The notes: a model not told the origin generated them from the letters alone. 64,000 nucleotides of DNA from Proteles cristata cristata (GCA_017311185.1 JAESUZ010005098.1:1-64000), one strand, 5' to 3'. Shown: positions 33,419 to 44,532, counted from the stretch's first letter. Translations and numbers: made by a program.

Positions 33419-34179
33419 AAACAGAAACATTCAGCTTTTCCACTCTCCCAGCCCACAGCAGGTCCTTTCTCACCATCCTCCACCAGCAACTGTCCAGAAA
33501 GCCCCAGACATGGGAAGTGGCTCAGACATACTGCTTCCTCTCACTGCAGAGGCCCCAGGCCTCCTCCCTCAGACTCCACCACTGCACCCAGTCCTGAACC
33601 CACCAGGAAGTGCCCTGGGAACCAGCCTGTCTCAGCTCACCTTCCTCATTCTTGAAATGGGAAACACCCTCCTGGTGTTGTAGGGATTAACTGAGATAAT
33701 CACACAGGTGCAAGTTTCAGAGCCCACCCTTCATTTCCCTAAATTCCCCTCAGGCACATCTCAGCCCAGCCCTTGGACCTTGGATGGCCAGACCCATGAT
33801 GGACAGGATGGGTTTTTTCTGTATTCTTCTCGAGATAGATTATGGCTGTTTAAACAAATAAGCTTCCCCCTTACAACACTTACGACACTTTAGTTGAGGG
33901 GGTTGCTCCATATAGAGACACAGAGTCCTCCCTCTCGCCCTATTTATTATAGCAAAACGATATTCCCCTGGCTGGCTGGCTCAGAGTTAATTCACGCAGT
34001 CCACTTTTGATAGACCCTGAAATGTTTCTTCTGCAATTACAAACAGTACTGTGTTGGATAACTTTGTACATGTGTCATTTCCTACATGTGGGAATTTATC
34101 TATAGAATCACTTTCTAAGCAGTAGAACTGGGTGAATTGTAAATGCACGGGTATCACCAAACTAGAATCCAAAGGGGAC
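33419..34179. other. Intergenic; reversed MIR-like text at 33,600-33,710
   Basis: CCTCATTCTTGAAATGGGAA and GGATTAACTGAGATAAT are MIR-like. Nothing coding. Confidence 0.45.
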
Positions 34180-34288
34180 TCAGGTGCCCGGTTGGCTCAG
34201 TCAGAGGAGCATGAGACTCTTGATATTGGGGTTGTGAGTTCAAGCCCTATGTTGGGTGTAGAGATTACTTACAAATAAATAAACTTAA
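34180..34288 (+). mobile_element. Old carnivore tRNA-type SINE
   Basis: Head GGTGCCCGGTTGGCTCAGTC, ending AAATAAATAAACTTAA. Confidence 0.75.
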
Positions 34289-34545
34289 GGGACGCCTGGG
34301 TGCCTCAGGCGGTTAAGTTTCCAACTCTTGATTTCAGCTCAGGTTATGTTATGCGAGTAGCTGCTCTCCCTGCTAGAACCTCCTAACAAGCTCTCAAGGC
34401 CCATTTGTAGGAGAACGTAGGGTAGTCAAGCTTCAGACACATCCAAATGAGGCGCTGCATGTGGCAGTCTGCCTTTCTTTAATAAATACATAAATAAATA
34501 AATAAACACATAAATAAATAAACATTTTTAAAAATTTAAATCTTT
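34289..34545 (+). mobile_element. SINE head joined to unrelated 3'-end-like sequence
   Basis: 34289-34350 is a SINE head (GGGACGCCTGGGTGCCTCAG). It then switches to about 125 bp of non-SINE text ending CTTTCTTTAATAAATA plus an AAAT-rich tail. Looks like one chimeric retroposon. Confidence 0.5.
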
Positions 34546-34550
34546 AAAAG

Positions 34551-34765
34551 GGGTGCCTGGGTGGCTCAGTTGGTTAAGTGTCCAACTCTTGATTTTGGCG
34601 CAGGCTGTGATTTCATGGTTCATGAGATTGAGCCCTGCATTGGGCTCTGCACTGACAGTGTGTAGCCTGCTTGGGATTCTGTCTCTGTCTCTCTCTCTCT
34701 CTCTTCCCCTCCCCTGCTCGTGCATGTGCTCTCTTTCTCTCTCAAAATAAACTCTCTCTATATAT
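34551..34765 (+). mobile_element. Felid SINE
   Basis: Plus copy with head GGGGTGCCTGGGTGGCTCAG, ending CTCAAAATAAACTCTCTCTA. Confidence 0.88.
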
Positions 34766-35070
34766 ACATATCAAGGGGGGGAACCTTGGCTAAAAAAGAG
34801 AACATTTTCAAGAGGTCTGCTCAGAAAGGTGAAAACAAAGGATTCAGGATGCTTTTCCTATGGATGTGTTGATATTGCTGTTAAGTGACTCATAAGAAAA
34901 TACTATTATTATTTGTTGATACCTCCCATAACTACCATTGAAAGTATTACAGGTACGTAAAGGAAACTTAGTTGGCTGAAGTTTTGTTTGTTTGTTTTTC
35001 ATGAGAATACAAGGTGTGAGCCTTCATAATCTCTGCAGTCTGGTAAGGTAGTTTTAAAACTGGAATCCAC

Positions 35071-35293
35071 AGGGCGCCTGGGTGGCTTAGTTGGTTAAGC
35101 GTCCAGCTTTCGCTTAGGTCATGATCTCGCGGTTTGTGGGTTCGAGCCCCACGTCGGGCTCTGTGCTGACTGTCAGCTCAGAGCCTGGATCCTGTTTCAG
35201 TCTGTGACTCCCTCTCTCTCTCTGACCCTCCCCTGCTCACGCTGTCTCTCTCTCTCTCTCTCTCCTAGAAATAAATAAAACATTTAAAAAAAA
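35071..35293 (+). mobile_element. Felid SINE
   Basis: Complete plus copy. AAACTGGAATCCAC lies on both sides (35056 and 35291). Confidence 0.92.
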
Positions 35294-35361
35294 CTGGAAT
35301 CCACGAAGATGGAAAAATAATCCATACTTTGATTTTATTATGTAACAACCAAAACATATAT

Positions 35362-35578
35362 TCTCTTTTAAAATTGTTTTAACGTTTATTTATTTTTGAG
35401 AGAGAGACAGAGTGGGAGTGGGAGAGGGGCAGATAGTGGGAGACACAAAATCCAAAGCAGGCTCCAGGCTCTGAGCTGTCAGCATAGAGCCTGACTTGGG
35501 ACTCAAACTCACAAACCACAAGACCATGACCTGAGCCGAAGTTGGATGCTTAACTGACCGAACCACCTAGGTATCCTT
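35362..35578 (-). mobile_element. Diverged SINE, reverse
   Basis: AACGTTTATTTATTTTTGAG start and GAACCACCTAGG end. Confidence 0.85.
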
Positions 35579-35582
35579 GCTT

Positions 35583-35811
35583 TTAGAATTTTTTAAATTA
35601 AAAAAATGTTAATGTTTATTTATTTTTGAGAGAGACAGACAGAGTGTGAGCGGGGGAGTAGGAGAGAGGGAGGGAGGCACAGAATCTGAAACGGGCTCCA
35701 GGCTCTGAGTGTCAGCACAGGGCCTGACGAGGGGCCTGACTCACAAACCGTGAGATCATGACCTGAGCCAAAGTCGGACCCTTAACTGACTGAGACACTG
35801 AGGCGCCCCAC
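35583..35811 (-). mobile_element. Diverged SINE, reverse
   Basis: AATGTTTATTTATTTTTGAG start, ending ACTGAGGCGCCCC. Directly next to the previous SINE. Confidence 0.85.
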
Positions 35812-37103
35812 ATACATATATTCTTATGGCCACTAACTAAAATCTCATGTCTCCTTAGTCTGAGGTGGAATTACTCAGATGCTTAAACACATGGTGGTGA
35901 CTAGTAGAGGAAGTTACAAATTTAAAATATGTCTGGTTAAAAACAAAAATGAAATGAATTATGCATGAATTTAGCTTTGTTGCTAAAAACCTCTCCAAAC
36001 AGAGTTCAGGTTGGGACAAATAATGAAAGCTATAGAAACCAAAACAAAAGCTATAGAAACAGTAGAGAAAGGCTAGAGGACCACAAAGTCAGGGTCCCCA
36101 AAAGAGCACCTGAATGTCCCCACGCAGCAGCAATGTCTGGGAAAGGACACTGCTCTGCACACTGCGGCCCGGCTTCCAGGCCCAGCAGACCTTGGGCCCC
36201 TCACACGCCTCAGCGTCATCATCTCAACACAAGCATCTGGTCCACAGACGTCACGTATTACTGTGAGGTCAAATGCAATCATGGAAAATGTTTGGAGGTT
36301 AAAAACTCCACATGAATGCCGATCAGTATTTCCTCCATCGATTGGCACCCGATACCTGTGTTACACACGATCAGGTCCTTACACTGAGTTCACAGATGGA
36401 TCAATATTTCAGTAAGTACAGCCCGTGTGCAACTTTGGTGGACGACTGACTGATGTGTCGCCCACGGAGCGCTCCCCCTGCCGCTGCTCCCTGCGGGACC
36501 TCATCCAGCGGGACCGGCCCCAGCTAGTCCCCCCAGAGCAGTAAGTCGTGTGAGCACCAGATGGCACTCGTCACCAGGAGAGCCTGAGATCCCTTCAGAA
36601 ACTGAGCATTTTCCCTTAAGGAGCTTTTGTTCAGGTTTGTTCACTTTGTAACTGAAAACACAATCATTATTATAAAGACCATATGGTGACTGTGAAAAGT
36701 ACCAAACGGTGTAAGAAATAACAGGAAATCTCCCATTTCTGGGAAGCCTCATACTGGCGTCCTCTCCCTGGTTTCAATGCAATAGTGTGCAGCCCCACTG
36801 AGCAACTTGGAATCACCCCCAAAAGTACAACCAGACCAACACAGAACCACTGCCCATGTCTCTTCCCCCCCCTCCAGACACACACATGTCCACACTCAGC
36901 TCCATGATCAGTAAGTTTAAGTCCCTAATCCTCTTCATCGCTTACCTGGCTTCTTCCGAAGGCTTGAGGGAATAGCAGTAACAGACTGACTGAGCTGGCT
37001 GGACTTCGGGGTGTTAGGAAGTCAGTAACTGAATCAACAGTTTCGGTTGATCAACAAGCCTATTAAACATCTTGCAGTCAAATATATTAACATGTAGCGT
37101 GCA

Positions 37104-37134
<31 letters not shown>

Positions 37135-37311
37135 GATGTTTTTTCTGGGATAAAATTGTAACTATGTTTGCCTCCTTTATCCAGTGACTTAGCAACACCA
37201 ACTATTCCCTGTGTGGCCGAGAACCAACAGCAAATGGGAACCAAAACCCTGGTTGGCCATAAGGTTCATTCAACAAAAAGAGCCAGTTTAATTCAATTTG
37301 ATTTGGCTCAA
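35812..37311. other. Intergenic; holds a GC-rich coding-like island at 36.4-36.5 kb and a CA repeat
   Basis: A minus-strand CpG-poor stretch otherwise. (AC)n runs at 37108-37134. The 36,413-36,543 island is discussed as a finding. Confidence 0.45.
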
Positions 37312-37521
37312 ATGTTTTAAATGTTTACTTATTTATTTTGAGAGACAAAGAGAATGGGTTGGGAGGGGCAGAGAGAGAGAGGAAGAGAGAGCAACCCAAG
37401 CAGGCTCTGCACTGTCAGCGCAGAGCCCGACTTGAGGCTTAAACCCATGAACCATGAGATCATGACCCGAGCTGAAATCAAGAGTTGGACGCTTGACTGC
37501 CTGAGCCACCCAGGTGCCCCT
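37312..37521 (-). mobile_element. Diverged SINE, reverse
   Basis: AAATGTTTACTTATTTATTT start, ending GAGCCACCCAGGTGCCCC. Confidence 0.85.
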
Positions 37522-37785
37522 TAGCTCAAGTCTGTAAAATCTGGACCCCAGTTTTTTTCATTCGGCACTCGGAGAATCCCTGAGTGCCCCAGCCTGGGCG
37601 CTGGGGGTGCAGAAGCACGGTCACTCGCTGGTGGGGAAAACCGGCGTGTCCCCTCCTGGGAGCAGGAGGCAAGATGGTGCAGAAGCAGGACTCGTTTCCT
37701 GGACCTGTGGGTCTTGGAGGAGGCCATGCACATGGCCAGTGAATAGGGAGCAGGGACGGGAGGAGGCCCTGGTTCAGTGACCTAC

Positions 37786-37903
37786 CTTGTACCTGGGCCC
37801 TGAAAGGCAGCAAATCCATTTCCTCCCCCTCAGGATCGCTCCTCCCCATGATAGCTCCCTCCGGGCCGGCAGACACCTGAAGCCCCTCATCAGCACACCC
37901 AGC
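37786..37903 (-). other. Candidate exon downstream of the 38.6-kb promoter
   Basis: 118 nt with acceptor GGATTACAG|GC and donor AAG|GTAGG. Open in at least two frames. No family is recognised, so it could be chance. Confidence 0.25.
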
Positions 37904-38089
37904 CTGTAATCCAGAATTCAAGATCCGAAGTCAGAAACAGTAACATCTGAGTTAACACATTGGTGTGATCTAGATCAAGTACAAGTGTAAATGTTGAGCT
38001 CGAGGGGCTACAGCCTGAGGGGGAGGAGAGCACAGGGGCTGGGGGCCCAGGCTGGGATCCGTTTACTCATTCATCCTTCCAACCCGCTC

Positions 38090-39760
38090 AGCTCACTCCT
38101 CTAGGAAACCTGCGCCTGCAGCAGGGAGGGCGCGAGGCAGACCCTGCCCCCTCGCCCTAACGTCCTGGGCGCGGGCTCTGCCCAGCGGTGTATTATGGTG
38201 CTGGCGGAGCCAGGCACGGGCTGAGCCCCTGGCGTCCCGGCCGCGGGGAGGGCGGGACGATCCCCACCCCCCCCCGCAAAGGTAGAGACCCTGAGGCGGG
38301 AATTTGCGCCTGGCCGCTGACCACACAGATGCAAGCGTCCGCACACTCTCCTCTGGGTCAAGACGCCGGAAGGGCACACCGTGTGCCAGCGCCCCAGGAA
38401 AGCCGACTGTCCCGCCGCCGGTGCCTTCCGCTGCGAAAGCCCGCGATGGCCAGGCAGCGAGGCGACGGCAGAGACAAGAGCCCGGTTCCAGACGTTCCGC
38501 AGCGCGTCTGCCCAGCGTCGGGAAGGCACGTGGGGACCAGCGGGCTCTGGGCAGCTGGGTGCTGCCGGGTGGGGGCACTGCGTCCAGGCCGGGCCGCAGC
38601 GGGGAGACCCGGGCGCGCGCGGCTGCACCTGTGCGGGGCCCCGCCGCCTCTTCCCCGCCCCCAGAGGCCCGGCAGCCAATCGTCGGAGGCGGCGGCGTGA
38701 CGTCACTGTTGCCGGGCAACCCGGGGGCGCGTCGGGCCTTCCCCGGCGGGGCCCGCGGGGACGTGGGGCCGGAAAGGAGCCGGGAAAAGCCGGGGACAGA
38801 GACAGGGAGGCACGGAATGCATACCGTCGCAGGGCCCTGCGGCTGGGAAGGGCCCCAGGGTTTCCCGGGCTTGGCGGTGCAGCGGGGAGGGCGGGAGGCC
38901 CAGCGCCCTGGCCGTCCGCTCGGAACAACCCACGCTGTTCCCACCTCACCCCAGGGACCACCGGAAACACTGCTGACTTCCAGAATGGCTACAGGGAAGA
39001 CGCAAACATGGGGAATGATGTGCGTGGTTAAAACGTAACCCTCCGGCAGAACACTGCTGCTTCTGTGCTGTCCGTGCCGGGCTCTCGGCGCCTGCCTCCG
39101 CGGGCACCCAGGCCCCGCCTGCCCGTGGGACACCCTCCCGGCCCCTCGGCCCCCGAGCCTCTGGGGACTGCAGGCCAACGTAAACACACGTGCCTTGCAC
39201 ATGGGAAGAGAACGTCAAATTCCCGTCGGCACTTACAGCCCCAGACGCAGTCCCGGAAGCAAGGCCCCCGCAGCGCGAGCAGCCCGCCCGCAGGAGGCGC
39301 TCACGGGTCGGGCCGCGGCGCCCGCCCTGAGCCGGGAGGAGCTGAAGCACCGCGGGCGCACTGGGGCAGGCAGTGGCTCGGCGGCCACGGAAATGGGAGA
39401 CGCGGACCCTCGTCGACCCAGTGGCTCCCGGGAGTGGAAGGCGCTGAAGCCCGTGGGCACACGGCCAGGGCGCTCACACGGCCCCGCGCTTAGGAGGCGC
39501 CCGGCGGCCTTCAGGTTCCTAACAGCCTTCTCTCTCCGTCTCTGTTCGTAAGTGAAGTCCGAGGACATTGCTCGGGGCCGAAGCCCAGGCTGCAGGCCCT
39601 CCCTGGTCTTCCGCTGTCCCCGCACCCGCAGGACAGCCTCCCAGCTCCCAGGAGACACTGACTGCGGCCTCGGCGCTGCGCTTTCCCAGGAGGCGCCGGG
39701 CAGAGGGCAAAGGAAGGGTCACACCTGTCAGGACGAGGCTGGCTGCCTCACCCCTTAGGT
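38090..39760. promoter_or_regulatory. Orphan CpG island between GABBR1 and MOG
   Basis: About 1.7 kb of CpG-dense DNA with GC boxes, a CCAAT box, a CRE and an RFX X-box, in the middle of AT-rich repeats. No known gene of this chromosomal segment starts here. MOG starts about 5 kb to the right and GABBR1 15 kb to the left. Confidence 0.75.
38676..38720 (-). promoter_or_regulatory. S-X-Y-like module: RFX X-box, CRE, inverted CCAAT
   Basis: On the minus strand: GTTGCCCGGCAAC (38720-38708, perfect RFX palindrome), two bases, TGACGTCA (38705-38698), 17 bases, then ATTGG (38680-38676). Order and spacing match X1, X2 and Y of MHC promoters to within about 1-2 bp. No S/W box is evident upstream. A GC box follows at about 38,655. 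Confidence 0.6.
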
Positions 39761-39769
39761 ATCTGTTCC

Positions 39770-40301
39770 CTGGAAGAATGCGACATTAGACAGCAAAAAC
39801 AAAAACGTGCCATCAAGACGGATCAAGGGTGTATCCACACGACAAAGGAAAGACTCCTCCCTTGCTGTTAGGACAAAGGGCCTCAGAGTTTCACTTCGTA
39901 CGGAGACCCTCACATTATGTCGCTGGCCCTGGCAGACCAATATTCAAACCATACGTCAGCACACAGTACTCACGGATTTGTGCTCTTACGTGACGTATAA
40001 CCAAAATATAGTCTCAGGGTGACACAATGAAAGCAAGAGCCTTGTCTGTCTTGCTGAAACTTGTATTTTGAGACCCTGATATGAAGCGTGACACAGAGGG
40101 TTTTTTCTATGAAATATTAGTTCATTTATATTAATTGAATACAGTTTTTATGTAACCCAGCAAAATGGACACTTAAAAAATTGAAATAACCTAAATGTTC
40201 TGGGAAAGTTAAGTTTGACACATTCATGCAATTAAATACTATGTAGCTGTAGAGGCAAGAACGTGTTCTGAAGATGGTCAGATGAAAGATCTCTGAGATA
40301 A
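39770..40301. other. Intergenic, AT-rich
   Basis: No gene or clear repeat family seen. Confidence 0.4.
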
Positions 40302-40517
40302 GGGGCGCCTGGGTGGCTTAGTTGGTTAAGCGTCCAACTTTCACTTAGGTCATGATCTCACGGTTCGTGGGTTCAAGCCCCGCGTCGGGCTCTGTGCTGA
40401 CTGCCAGCTCAGAGCCTGGGGCCTGTTTCAGAGTCTGTGTCTCCCTCTCACTCTGACCCTCCCCTGCTCACGCTGTCTCTCTCCTAGAAATAAATAAAAA
40501 ACATTAAAAAAAAAAAA
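40302..40517 (+). mobile_element. Felid SINE
   Basis: Complete plus copy. AAAGATCTCTGAGATAA lies on both sides (40287 and 40519). Confidence 0.93.
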
Positions 40518-40589
40518 GAAAGATCTCTGAGATAAATGATTGCCACTTATGGGGTGCCTGGCTGCTGTAGCTGGTAGAACATGGGACTC
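40501..40589 (+). repeat. 89-bp direct repeat, copy 1 (L1 target duplication)
   Basis: Identical to 40989-41077. It spans the SINE's A tail, a unique spacer and the head of an old SINE. Confidence 0.9.
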
Positions 40590-40988
40590 AAAAACATTAA
40601 AAAACAAGAAGATGTGGTTTATCTATACCATGGAATACTACATGGCAATGAGAAACAATGAAATCTGGCCATGTGTAGCAACATGGATGGACCTTGAGGG
40701 TGTTATGCTGAGCGAAATAAGTCAGGCAGAGAAGGACAAATATCATATGTGTGCACGTATAGGAGGATTAGGAGGAACTTAACAGAGGACCAAGGGGGAG
40801 AAGAAGGGCGGAAATGGTGGGGGAAAGGGAGAGAGGCAAACCATGAGAGACTCTTGAATGCTGACAAAAACTGAGGACTGGTGGATGTGGGGGGGAGGAG
40901 GGGTGGGCATGGAGGAGGACACTTGTGGGGATGAGCACTGGGTGTTATGTGGAAACTAATTTGACAATAAACTATTTGTAAAAAAAAA
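40590..40988 (+). mobile_element. Young L1 3' end, 5'-truncated to about 400 bp
   Basis: Begins in ORF2 C-terminal text (ATGTGGTTTATCTATACCAT) and ends CTATTTGTAAAAAAAA. Flanked by the 89-bp direct repeat. Confidence 0.9.
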
Positions 40989-41077
40989 ACATTAAAAAAA
41001 AAAAAGAAAGATCTCTGAGATAAATGATTGCCACTTATGGGGTGCCTGGCTGCTGTAGCTGGTAGAACATGGGACTC
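40989..41077 (+). repeat. 89-bp direct repeat, copy 2
   Basis: Offset of exactly 488 bp from copy 1, with no mismatch seen, including the 12-A run. Confidence 0.9.
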
Positions 41078-41136
41078 TTGATCTTGGGGTCCTGAGTTCA
41101 AGCCCCATGTTGGGCGTAGGGCTTACTTTAAAAAAT
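41035..41136 (+). mobile_element. Old carnivore tRNA-type SINE
   Basis: GGGGTGCCTGGCTGCTGTAG head, GAGTTCAAGCCCC box, end ACTTTAAAAAATAC. Its first half is what the L1 insertion duplicated. Confidence 0.8.
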
Positions 41137-41140
41137 ACTT

Positions 41141-41398
41141 AGGGGCGCCTGGGTGGCTTAGTCGGTTAAGCATCCGACTTTCGCTTAGGTCATGATCTCG
41201 CGGTTCATGGGTTCGAGCCCCGCGTCGGGCTCTGTGCTGACTGCCAGCTCAGAGCCTGGAGCCTGTTTCAGTCTGTGACTCCCTCTCTCTCTGACCCTCC
41301 CCTGCTCACGCTGTCTCTCTCTCTCTCTCCTAGAAATAAATAAAAAATAAATAAATAAATAAATAAAAATAAAAATAAAAAAATAAAAAAAACTTAGT
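41141..41398 (+). mobile_element. Felid SINE with expanded (AAATA)n tail
   Basis: Complete plus copy. The tail at 41,334-41,390 is an AAATA/AAAAT microsatellite. ACTTAG lies on both sides. Confidence 0.92.
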
Positions 41399-43225
41399 AC
41401 TCTTTATGCTTAAAAAAATGCAAGGTGAGGGGAGTGCTTTCTCCTGGAGCCTCCTCCAGTGGGCGTATGGGGAAGGGTTCAGGGGAAAACAAGGTGGTTC
41501 TGGATGGCTGGGAGGGAGGTATGTTATTTTGTGCCTTTGTATTTTGAAACAAATGCATATGAATAAGCAAGTAAACAAGGACTAACATTTGGAAGTAGAG
41601 GAGAGCTCAGGTATGTGTTAATGTGGGATTACACATTGTTCAGCAAACACAAGAAGCAAAGCAGTGTGCCTGGTGTCCTTTGTGTAGGATACATGTACGT
41701 ATTTTACGTGTTGTCCGGAGGAGTTTACACTGTATGTCATTCCTACGTCAGACGTATCGAGTGCTCACTGTTTCGCCTGTGGACAGCAGCCGGGTTAACA
41801 CACAGGAGCTGTATTTAGGGTGTGTTTCTGCACATGTGACTGTGGACCCGGCCGGTTAGCAAACATGAGGAGAGGTGCAGATTGAATGCACACTACTGAG
41901 GCTGAAGACAGCAACACCCACAAAAACAACCCGAGGATGCCTGTGAGGTCACATAACGTGTGCTGTGCAAACTCAGGGAAGGTGACATTTCAGTGCAAAG
42001 GGAAATGTCCAGCTCTGACCAGCACAGGGTGGCTTCACCTCATGTGCATCCTGCTCCATGTCCAGCAAGCACCTGGTGCCCCTACACCCCCAGTTCTGTA
42101 AATGATGACACTACCGGCTCCCTTTAGGCTGGTAGCCCCTCCCCTTGTTGAAGTCACCTTTGCCCCAAGACCCCCACGTCTGCTCCCCCAGCTCCAGGAC
42201 CCGAGGTAGAGGAGAACTCACGGGTGAGTGAGGGGAGGTGACCAGCTTTGGGATAGAAAACCTGGTTTCGATGGCAGCCCGAGGGGCGCGACCTTGAGCG
42301 CTTCGCTTCGGTGGTTTCATTTCCTCATGTGTAGAATAAGAGTGACAATGATTTAACATTTGTGTTACTGTTGTGAGGCTTAAATGAATCCATACACGGA
42401 AATCACTTAGGACACTGCCACATGGAAGCACTCAGTACGGTGTTTTGTGGTGTTTGTTAGTTTGTTTTCAGAAATGCCATTGCTTCTCCAAAGTGGCGTT
42501 GATTGGCTGGCATCTGGCCCCCTGCTCTCCAGACCCTGCAGCTCACCTGGTGCCGGCCAGCTTTGACAACAGGGTGATTTCAGGCACCCCATGACCCCTA
42601 CGCCGCCCTGGGAGCGAGCTTGTGCACAGCTCTCCCTCCGGGACAGACATGCGCCACGGAGGAAGAGCACCATCGCAGGACACTTTGGTTTCCGGAAGGA
42701 AGAACCCCCACTGGGGAGGCGGTCACCCAAGCCCAGAGGCTGCCTTCCCACCCTACTCGCCCCTGCAGCCCCGGGCTCTTATGCTCCAGAGCAGCCAGCC
42801 TGTGCCCAACCGTGGCGGCCTTGCAGAGGGAGGGGCCCAGGCACACCGACCTTCCCGTTCTCCCAGCTCCTGGGGCTCTTCCCCAAAACCAGAAAACGGT
42901 GCTGCCGTTTCTGCAACTTTTTGTGATGATGGAAAAGCCTCTCTTTGTGCTGTCGGATGTGTCAGCCACAGCTCATGAGCTGCTGAGCTCATGTAAAACA
43001 AGGCTGGTGAATCTCAACTCAATTTTAAATTGTATTTCATTTCAGTTTGAATGACTACTTGTGGCCAGTGATTACTGTATCAGACAACATGACTTTGAAC
43101 TCTGTCCTGACCCTTTTTTCTTATTTGGTGAGACGGTGTTGCTTCAAGATTGGCAAATATGGTTTTCAAATTTGATGACTGATGTGGAGACGTTGGGGCT
43201 CAAGACTGAACAGTCAAGAAAGAAT
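41399..43225. other. Intergenic left of MOG; MIR-like text at 42.27-42.44 kb
   Basis: Reversed MIR-like TTTCATTTCCTCATGTGTAG. Several open frames at 42.6-43.0 kb overlap in different frames and none has a recognisable domain. Confidence 0.4.
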
Positions 43226-43800
43226 TCAAGAAAGAAAAAGAAGGAGGTTTTATGAAAGCACGGGGACAGGACCCGTGGGTGGGAAGAGCTGCACTGGGGT
43301 TGTGAGGAGTGACTGGTTATCCACCCTCAGGCTGGGACGGGGTCAGGGACAGCGTAAGTCTGTACAGAATTTGGGAGCAAGTGTCCAGGGCGTTGAGGGA
43401 CTAGCTGCTGTTGGGAGAAGGTCATTGACTACAGTGTAGTAAAGCCCCAGTCACGAGACGCTCCAGGTGTGTGGGGGGCTGTAAGCTTGGAGGGTGATTG
43501 CCAGCATATATCCTGGAATGGGGGGTGGGGGGGGATAAAGGAGGCTCCCAAAGGGATGTTATATGTTAAAATGGATGCTGGGCTAATGTCCAGCTAAGAT
43601 TGCCTTTTGCCTCCAGCAAAGTATTAACCTGGGGACAGCTGAGCTCACAGAGGAAGGTCACTGTTTCCAGTACTTGTCAATGGGCTACAGGTTATAAGGA
43701 AGTTTAATTTTTCTTTTCTCTTGCTTTTGTTCTCCAGTCAGTGATGATACTGGTCTTACCGTTCAGTGAGCTGCTGCATAAGGAGAAAGGTTGTATTTCT
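43226..43800. mobile_element. Probable degraded LTR
   Basis: Text such as GGTGATTGCCAGCATATATC, GAGACGCTCCAGG and TTTGGGAGCAAGTGTCCAG resembles solo LTRs of old mammalian retroviruses. Class and ends are uncertain. Confidence 0.35.
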
Positions 43801-44444
43801 ATTCCACATCTCCCCTTTCCCCTGTGACACAGAGGCCATCAGAGCATGATGTCACACCAGGGGCATGTGTCCTCGGCGGCTATGCCGATTGCCAGCCACC
43901 GGCCTCCACGAGCTTCCTTCTTACACGGGGGCCTCTCTGAGCTCAGGCCACCTTCCTCTCCTGATGCTCCGTGCATGACCTTCCCAAATGTATTCCCTGG
44001 GAATGGGTCTGGCACACACCTGAGCGTAAGGCAGGAGGTTGGGTTTGTGTCAGAAGGAGGGAGCTGAGAGGTCAAGGAGAGAGGCCTGGCCGTGACCCTC
44101 ATGAGTCTGCAGAAATGTCCTTCCTTTTCTAGAAGCCAACAATAATCCTCCACGCTGGCCAACGGCAGGAAGAGCTGGGTTGGAGGGACACCACTGGCCC
44201 ACGGACAAGCCTTTCTGCCGGGAGGGGGACTGAGGCCCAGTACCAGGCAGCCTCCGCTCCACAGCTCGGAGGGGGTGGGGGAGCCAGACCCTGGCCCTCC
44301 CCGGGTCAGTAGCCCTTTTGTGTAAGTGCCTGGCAGGGATGACTCGGGCTGTTCCTGCTCTCCCTGGGTCCTCCCCTCGGGCGGTGTCAGAGGAAGGGAC
44401 ACGCACTCTCTGCGGGGGGCTCTCTGTCCCCAGTCACAGTGGAG

Positions 44445-44532
44445 ATGGCAAGTCCATCAGGCTCCCCTCCACCCAGCTGCCTTCCCTCCCTCCTCCTCCT
44501 CCTCCTCCTCCAGCCATCTTTCAGCTACGCAG
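44445..44532 (+). CDS. MOG: MOG exon 1: signal peptide
   Basis: Encodes MASPSGSPPPSCLPSLLLLL and LLQPSFSYA, followed by donor GCAG|GTAAGAG. The Leu run comes from a CTC repeat (TCCTCC), which is a slippage-prone site. Confidence 0.95.

Noticed and set aside
38093..39202. 369-codon minus-strand frame in the orphan CpG island
   Set aside because: Several frames on both strands are open together, composition is Pro/Arg/Gly, and there is no family resemblance.
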